Shown here in pieces: positions 6,198 to 9,331 of a DNA stretch of 9,331 nt. Made by a program: the position numbers and the translations under genes. The notes beneath the pieces are model-generated. The model saw nothing but the letters and a program-made list of their open reading frames with translations. It was not told where the DNA came from and searched no databases. The stretch is from an uncultured Halioglobus sp. (lineage in GTDB: Bacteria > Pseudomonadota > Gammaproteobacteria > Pseudomonadales > Halieaceae). Location of the stretch: assembly GCA_905480565.1 (NCBI GenBank), contig CAJQQW010000061.1:1-9331 (forward strand), read 5' to 3'. The stretch's first letter is position 1, and each line of letters starts with the position of its first letter.

Positions 6198-7211
6198 TCA
6201 CGGTGCCTCGCTGTGCGTTTCATCCTTGCCAGCCCAAGTCATTACAACGAGATACAAGGTATACGCTAACCAGCGGAAGTTGAAGCCGTTAAAGAGTGCC
6301 GCTCTGGCGTAGTGAGCTGCACCGCGGAATTGCTTGTTCTGTGCCAGGATGTGCGCGGCATGCTTGAGTTCATACATTTTTGCTTTGCAGCAAAAGCGCA
6401 CAACCTCCGGTTTGCGGCTGAGGGAAATGCCCTTGTCCAACACGCGGAGTTGGTAGAGCTTCTTCTCGATCATAGGGCTGACCGTGGACATATTGCTTTT
6501 TTTGCTGACATCAGGGATGTTATGTAGCGATACAAAGCGCGTGCTGTAAAGCATCACCCTGGCTGAATCAATAGAGCGGATATAAATATCCCGATCGTTC
6601 TCATAGCGGATTGTTTCGTCCATGCCACCGCGTGACAGGTAGAAGTCACGATTAAACACGCTGCAGTTAAGATGAGCGAACCCTCCGCTTGACAGCAAAA
6701 AAGCGGCGTCGACGAAGTAGCTGTCCTCAATGTGCTGGTCTTTTCGGTCTACCTTTTCGATCAGGTCGTCAATCCAGACATGCTCTTCCTTGACGTTGCC
6801 ATCGAAGAATACGGCTTTCTGATTGCTATAATATACGTCGACCGACTCATTCGAATTGCTGATACAATTGTATGCGCGTTGGAGATGCTCTGGGTCTGCC
6901 CACTGGTCATCATCATCAAGGAAGCATAGGTATTGTCCGGCCGATCGGTGCACGCCGGTATTCATAGCGTAACTTTGCCCGTGGCCCATCGCCCGGTGCT
7001 GGAGGTGATAAAAAGCGATTCCTTCGTACTGCCGCTCAAGTTCTTTGTATTCTTTCAGATTAGAGTCCTCAGAGCCGTCGATAACAACAATGACCTCCTT
7101 ACTGATAAATGTTTGCTCCAGCACTGATTGCAGTGCGATTTGAAAGAGTTCTGGCCTGTCCCGGGTGGACAGGATGATGGAGAAAAACGGCGATTTACTG
7201 TCTGGCGTCAC
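6198..7211 (-). CDS. Family 2 glycosyltransferase
   Basis: A 337-residue GT-A fold glycosyltransferase. The N-terminal strand FFSIILSTRDRPELFQIALQ is followed by SVLEQTF and EVIVVIDGSED (39-49), which bind the nucleotide sugar. GHGQSYAMNTGV (76-87) and YLCFLDDDDQW (94-104) follow, the latter being the DxD metal and nucleotide site. GGMDETIRYENDRDIY (195-210) carries the ED-type motif that supplies the catalytic base on the acceptor side. The last 90 residues are a helical, partly hydrophobic extension (for example WLAYTLYLVVMTW, 314-326) that may attach the enzyme to the membrane. Donor and acceptor sugars cannot be predicted. The start is GTG at 7211: AGGGG lies 4 nt upstream, an in-frame TAA sits 16 nt upstream, and no early ATG exists. 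It is the first of three - strand genes; the sulfotransferase follows after 22 bp. Confidence 0.9.
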   Translation of the reverse strand: MTPDSKSPFFSIILSTRDRPELFQIALQSVLEQTFISKEVIVVIDGSEDSNLKEYKELERQYEGIAFYHLQHRAMGHGQSYAMNTGVHRSAGQYLCFLDDDDQWADPEHLQRAYNCISNSNESVDVYYSNQKAVFFDGNVKEEHVWIDDLIEKVDRKDQHIEDSYFVDAAFLLSSGGFAHLNCSVFNRDFYLSRGGMDETIRYENDRDIYIRSIDSARVMLYSTRFVSLHNIPDVSKKSNMSTVSPMIEKKLYQLRVLDKGISLSRKPEVVRFCCKAKMYELKHAAHILAQNKQFRGAAHYARAALFNGFNFRWLAYTLYLVVMTWAGKDETHSEAP

Positions 7212-7215
7212 GTGG

Positions 7216-7220
7216 CCCCT
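7216..7220 (-). promoter_or_regulatory. Ribosome binding site of the GTG-started glycosyltransferase
   Basis: AGGGG on the minus strand with 4 nt spacing to the GTG at 7211. An in-frame stop upstream (7228-7230) leaves this as the only plausible start. Confidence 0.5.
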
Positions 7221-7249
7221 GGTCGTTTAAACGGAATCGGGATGTCTAT

Positions 7250-7278
7250 TGTTATGGTTGCTTAATCTCCGTGGTCTA
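7250..7278 (-). promoter_or_regulatory. Weak candidate promoter for the - strand gene run
   Basis: On the minus strand TAGACC (7278-7273) and CATAAC (7255-7250) are spaced 17 nt apart, each matching four of six consensus sigma-70 positions. The position would give a leader of about 30 nt before the GTG start. Matches this weak occur by chance. Confidence 0.2.
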
Positions 7279-7300
7279 TACAGCTTATGCACCCCGAGAG

Positions 7301-7313
7301 AGGATATCATCCT
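7301..7313. repeat. Short inverted repeat, possible operator
   Basis: AGGATATCATCCT is a perfect 5-bp inverted repeat around a 3-nt centre, in the middle of the divergent intergenic region between the two candidate promoters. The position suits a regulator binding site, but the arms are short and no second copy is seen. Confidence 0.25.
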
Positions 7314-7345
7314 GTTGTCAGGTGTAATCTTAGAAATTCGAGCAG

Positions 7346-7360
7346 AGTGGGTCAACCACT
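7346..7360. repeat. Inverted repeat upstream of the FkbM promoter candidate
   Basis: AGTGGGTCAACCACT has 5-bp arms (AGTGG/CCACT) around GTCAA. It lies about 10 nt upstream of the candidate -35 box at 7371, a usual place for an activator or repressor site. There is no T tract, so it is not a terminator. Confidence 0.25.
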
Positions 7361-7370
7361 TCTTCCGGCA

Positions 7371-7399
7371 TTTACTTGCAGCATGACAGGCAATATAGT
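7371..7399 (+). promoter_or_regulatory. Candidate sigma-70 promoter for FkbM and flippase genes
   Basis: TTTACT (7371-7376, four of six matches to TTGACA) and TATAGT (7394-7399, five of six matches to TATAAT) are separated by 17 nt. Transcription would start near 7406, leaving a leader of about 36 nt before the TTG start at 7442. This is the best promoter match I found in the region. Confidence 0.45.
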
Positions 7400-7430
7400 G
7401 ATTAGCGTCATCAACGTGGTGGAAATTCGG

Positions 7431-7438
7431 GGAGGAGG
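7431..7438 (+). promoter_or_regulatory. Strong ribosome binding site fixing the TTG start of FkbM gene
   Basis: GGAGGAGG ends 3 nt before the TTG at 7442; the first GGAGG is 6 nt away. The frame closes upstream at a TAG (7403-7405) with no ATG in between. Confidence 0.7.
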
Positions 7439-7441
7439 CGA

Positions 7442-8338
7442 TTGCAGAATATAATTCCTGGGGATTCAGAGCCTGATTACCCCTTCCTGTTTCGGATTGC
7501 GCGCACGTTTTACGCCTTGCTGTCAGGGTACCGTGGCGAGTTTTTTCTCTATTCCCTGCTCGGCAAGCTGAACCAACTGGAGAGAGCTGGCCGTTTCGAG
7601 TACTTTTCCAGCATTATCTATATTCCGCTCAGAGTTCCCGAGACCCTATACATACAAGATTTTTCATTATTTCAGGGCTTACGTGAGGTGCATTTTGCTC
7701 ACCAGATTAATCAGCAGTTCGATGAGTTTGTGCTGCTGGACTGTGGGGGTTATTTTGGTCAGGTAAGTATGCGTATTGCCGCACTGTGCCCCGGTCTTCG
7801 CAAGACCCTGCTTTTTGACCCCAATGCCGAAAACTGCGTGTACTCCACCGCGAATCTGGAGCTTACTGGACGCCCCTTCAACGTAATTAATGCAGCCGTT
7901 TCTGACTTTTCGGGAAGAGCAACCCTCATTTTTCCTGAAGGCCCTCATGTCCCCGACTCTGCCTATATCGAGAAAACTGAGGGCGGCGATATCCCTGTGG
8001 TGCGGCTAGACGACGTCGAAGTGCAGCATAATGAGACCCTGAAGGGAAAAAATCTCGCTATAAAACTTGATGTAGAGGGCCAGGAGTTAGCGGCAGTTAT
8101 CGGAGGGCAAAAGCTTATAAAACAGGCAGGTGGAGTATGTTATTTCATGGAATTGCACCCGGGCGTCCTGAAAAGAACGGGGCAGACTGCGGAGGCTCTT
8201 TTGCAGTCTGTCTCAAAAATAAGGCCTACAGATTGGTACCTGGCCGATCAACCGGAACTGAAACTGGATCCGGCGAGGCCTATATTCCCTCAAATCGGCC
8301 AGGAAAGAATTTGTGATGTCATCGGTGTCGCTTCATAG
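7442..8338 (+). CDS. FkbM-family SAM-dependent methyltransferase
   Basis: A 298-residue protein with the FkbM methyltransferase domain (class I Rossmann fold). FVLLDCGGYFGQVSM (96-110) is the SAM-binding D-x-G-x-x-x-G loop. LLFDPN (123-128) carries the acidic residue at the end of strand 2, slightly unusual because FkbM proteins more often have a Glu-Pro there. VINAAVSD (148-155) follows, and IKLDVEGQE (207-215) is the family signature, with FMELHP (235-240) after it. FkbM-type enzymes usually O-methylate sugars or polyketide hydroxyls; in this locus a sugar hydroxyl is the likely target. About 95 residues precede the domain and contain aromatic-rich stretches but no signal peptide. The start is TTG at 7442, chosen for its strong Shine-Dalgarno sequence; the next ATG (residue 110) lies beyond the SAM loop. 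Divergent from the glycosyltransferase and 121 bp upstream of the flippase. Confidence 0.88.
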   Translation: MQNIIPGDSEPDYPFLFRIARTFYALLSGYRGEFFLYSLLGKLNQLERAGRFEYFSSIIYIPLRVPETLYIQDFSLFQGLREVHFAHQINQQFDEFVLLDCGGYFGQVSMRIAALCPGLRKTLLFDPNAENCVYSTANLELTGRPFNVINAAVSDFSGRATLIFPEGPHVPDSAYIEKTEGGDIPVVRLDDVEVQHNETLKGKNLAIKLDVEGQELAAVIGGQKLIKQAGGVCYFMELHPGVLKRTGQTAEALLQSVSKIRPTDWYLADQPELKLDPARPIFPQIGQERICDVIGVAS

Positions 8339-8365
8339 GTAGGTATGCCTGCGTCAACAGGGCTG

Positions 8366-8371
8366 TATAAT
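8366..8371 (+). promoter_or_regulatory. Isolated consensus -10 box before the flippase gene
   Basis: A perfect TATAAT lies 88 nt upstream of the flippase ATG, but no recognisable -35 box sits 16-18 nt before it. A secondary promoter is possible; read-through from the FkbM promoter is at least as likely. Confidence 0.2.
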
Positions 8372-8395
8372 GTGCGAACGTACGCAAAGCTTGGG

Positions 8396-8410
8396 CGCAG
8401 GTATTCTGCG
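8396..8410. repeat. Small inverted repeat between FkbM and flippase genes
   Basis: CGCAG, a 5-nt spacer, then CTGCG. No T tract follows, so it is a poor terminator candidate. It could be a minor RNA hairpin or a chance palindrome. Confidence 0.15.
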
Positions 8411-8459
8411 AGTCTATTAACAATAATCAGTAAAGCCCTGGATAAGTAGACCGTACACT

Positions 8460-9331
8460 ATGGCCGCAGAGGAACTCAATGAGTCAAATTTAGTGGAAAA
8501 GGCGATGTCGGCTTTCCGCTGGGTTGCGGCGTTGCGTTTTCTTGGGCAGATGGTCAGCTGGCTGTCCACTATTTTTGTCATTCGATTCCTTGCGCCAGAA
8601 GATTACGGGATCATTAGTCTTGCCGAAGTGTTAAGAACATTTCTCGTTTTTTTCTCTGTTATGGGTTTGGGGCAGGGCTTGATGAAGGTCAAGGATCTGA
8701 CACCTCAGTTGGTTCAAAAAACGCTCGGCCTGATGGTCCTTATCAATGTATCTCTGTTCGTCCTGCAGTTTTTCTCTGCACCGTACATAGCTCGTTTTTA
8801 TGAAACGCCAGAGTTGGAGTTAGTACTGCAGGTGCTCGCGTTTAGTTACCTGTTTATTCCCTGGACATCGATTCCCTCCTCATTGATTGCCCGGGAGCTG
8901 GACCACAAGCGGACCTCGCAGGTCACGTTAGTGTCGAATGTGTTGGCTTCTGCCTTAAGCCTGACACTTGCTTATATGGGTTACGGTTACTGGGCGTTGG
9001 TAGCGGCGATTATTTTCACTATGGTATTCAACTGTGTTTGTTTTAACCTGATCCTTTCTTATCCCCGCATCCCCTCATTCCATTTTAAGGGTACGAGAGA
9101 GGTATTCAGCTTCGGTGCCTTTATCGCTATGTCGGACATTTTTTACGTGGCGTACAATAAAGTCGATGTGGCTGTAGCAGGCAAGTACTTCACAATCGCA
9201 GAAGTCGGTTTTTATGGCGTGGCACTCCAGCTCGCGACTATGCTCATGTCCAAGAGCATTCCCTTGTTCAACGTCGTTGCCTTCCCTGCCTTCGCCCGCA
9301 TGAATGCGATATCGGGCGATAGTAATGAATA
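8460..9331 (+). CDS. Wzx-like polysaccharide flippase, N-terminal part (runs off window)
   Basis: An open frame of 290 codons from the ATG at 8460 to the right edge with no stop. Full-length relatives are near 480 residues, so about 60% is visible. It starts MAAEELNESNLVEKAMSAFRW, then has repeated hydrophobic segments. RFLAPEDYGIISLAEVLRTF (42-61) and VMGLGQGLMK (67-76) match the first transmembrane helices of oligosaccharide flippases of the MOP superfamily (RfbX/WzxC-like), where R-x-L-x-P-x-D-[FY]-G is a hallmark. GYGYWALV and KVDVAVAGKYF...VGFYGVA further on also fit. The expected role is flipping undecaprenyl-diphosphate-linked repeat units across the inner membrane to supply the polymerase at 2256-3560. 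The ribosome binding site of the 8460 start is weak; an ATG at 8505 (residue 16) with AAGG upstream is an alternative, but it would trim the usual short cytoplasmic leader. The gene is 121 bp after FkbM and probably co-transcribed. Confidence 0.85.
   Translation, partial: MAAEELNESNLVEKAMSAFRWVAALRFLGQMVSWLSTIFVIRFLAPEDYGIISLAEVLRTFLVFFSVMGLGQGLMKVKDLTPQLVQKTLGLMVLINVSLFVLQFFSAPYIARFYETPELELVLQVLAFSYLFIPWTSIPSSLIARELDHKRTSQVTLVSNVLASALSLTLAYMGYGYWALVAAIIFTMVFNCVCFNLILSYPRIPSFHFKGTREVFSFGAFIAMSDIFYVAYNKVDVAVAGKYFTIAEVGFYGVALQLATMLMSKSIPLFNVVAFPAFARMNAISGDSNE

Larger units (their letters stand above)
7212..7441. promoter_or_regulatory. Divergent intergenic region between glycosyltransferase and FkbM genes
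   Basis: This 230-bp gap is the largest in the window and separates genes transcribed away from each other, so it should carry promoters for both. It contains candidate promoter elements on each strand and two short inverted repeats, listed separately. I see no open frame with a ribosome binding site and no tRNA-like or riboswitch-like fold. Confidence 0.6.

Noticed and set aside
4502..7211. Recent horizontal insertion of the - strand cassette based on lower GC
   Set aside because: Parts of the glycosyltransferase gene look richer in A and T than the first block, but I sampled only a few lines, values varied, and no junction repeats were found.
8396..8410. Terminator after the FkbM gene
   Set aside because: The hairpin has only five base pairs and no following T tract.
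1..9331. CRISPR array, tRNA, rRNA, insertion sequence or phage genes
   Set aside because: No regularly spaced repeats, cloverleaf-like segments, transposase or integrase motifs, or terminal inverted repeats were seen on reading.

Overview
The window is an accessory cell-surface polysaccharide locus, most likely from a marine or environmental gammaproteobacterium of moderate GC. The lineage is inferred from gene content and general sequence character; no rRNA or housekeeping marker is present. The clearest family match is the O-antigen-polymerase/ligase-like protein at 2256-3560. It has the hallmarks of the O-glycosylation ligase family associated with exosortase A (XrtA/EpsH). Together with an asparagine-synthase-like amidotransferase this suggests an XrtA-type exopolysaccharide cluster. 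No exosortase, PEP-CTERM protein, Wza/Wzc-type export gene or priming transferase is in the window itself.

Layout. Block 1 (2-4540, + strand) is a tight run of four genes: the C-terminal part of an AsnB-like amidotransferase, a PaaK/CapK-type adenylate-forming ligase, the polymerase/ligase-like membrane protein, and a NodB-type polysaccharide deacetylase. The last two share a 4-bp ATGA overlap. Block 2 (4502-7211, - strand) is a three-gene run read as family 2 glycosyltransferase, then sulfotransferase-like protein, then a secreted TPR protein. It converges on block 1, and the last gene overlaps the end of the deacetylase gene by 39 bp. Block 3 (7442 to the window end, + strand) starts divergently from block 2 across a 230-bp intergenic region. 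It holds a FkbM-family methyltransferase and the first 290 codons of a Wzx-like flippase that runs off the window.

How the genes could work together (inference). A lipid-linked repeat unit would be assembled in the cytoplasm with help from the glycosyltransferase and decorated by amidation (AsnB-like), sulfation, O-methylation (FkbM) and possibly an adenylate-activated acyl or amino-acid group (CapK-like). It would then be flipped by the Wzx-like protein, polymerised or transferred by the polymerase/ligase-like protein, and partly de-N-acetylated. The secreted TPR protein would act in the periplasm. The density of modifying enzymes suggests a chemically unusual, possibly sulfated and methylated, surface polymer. 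The individual families are known, so any novelty lies in the combination and architecture rather than in a wholly new system.

Other notes. Three successive genes (glycosyltransferase, sulfotransferase, FkbM) have non-ATG starts that are fixed by nearby Shine-Dalgarno sequences. I saw no tRNA, rRNA, CRISPR array, insertion sequence or long repeat.
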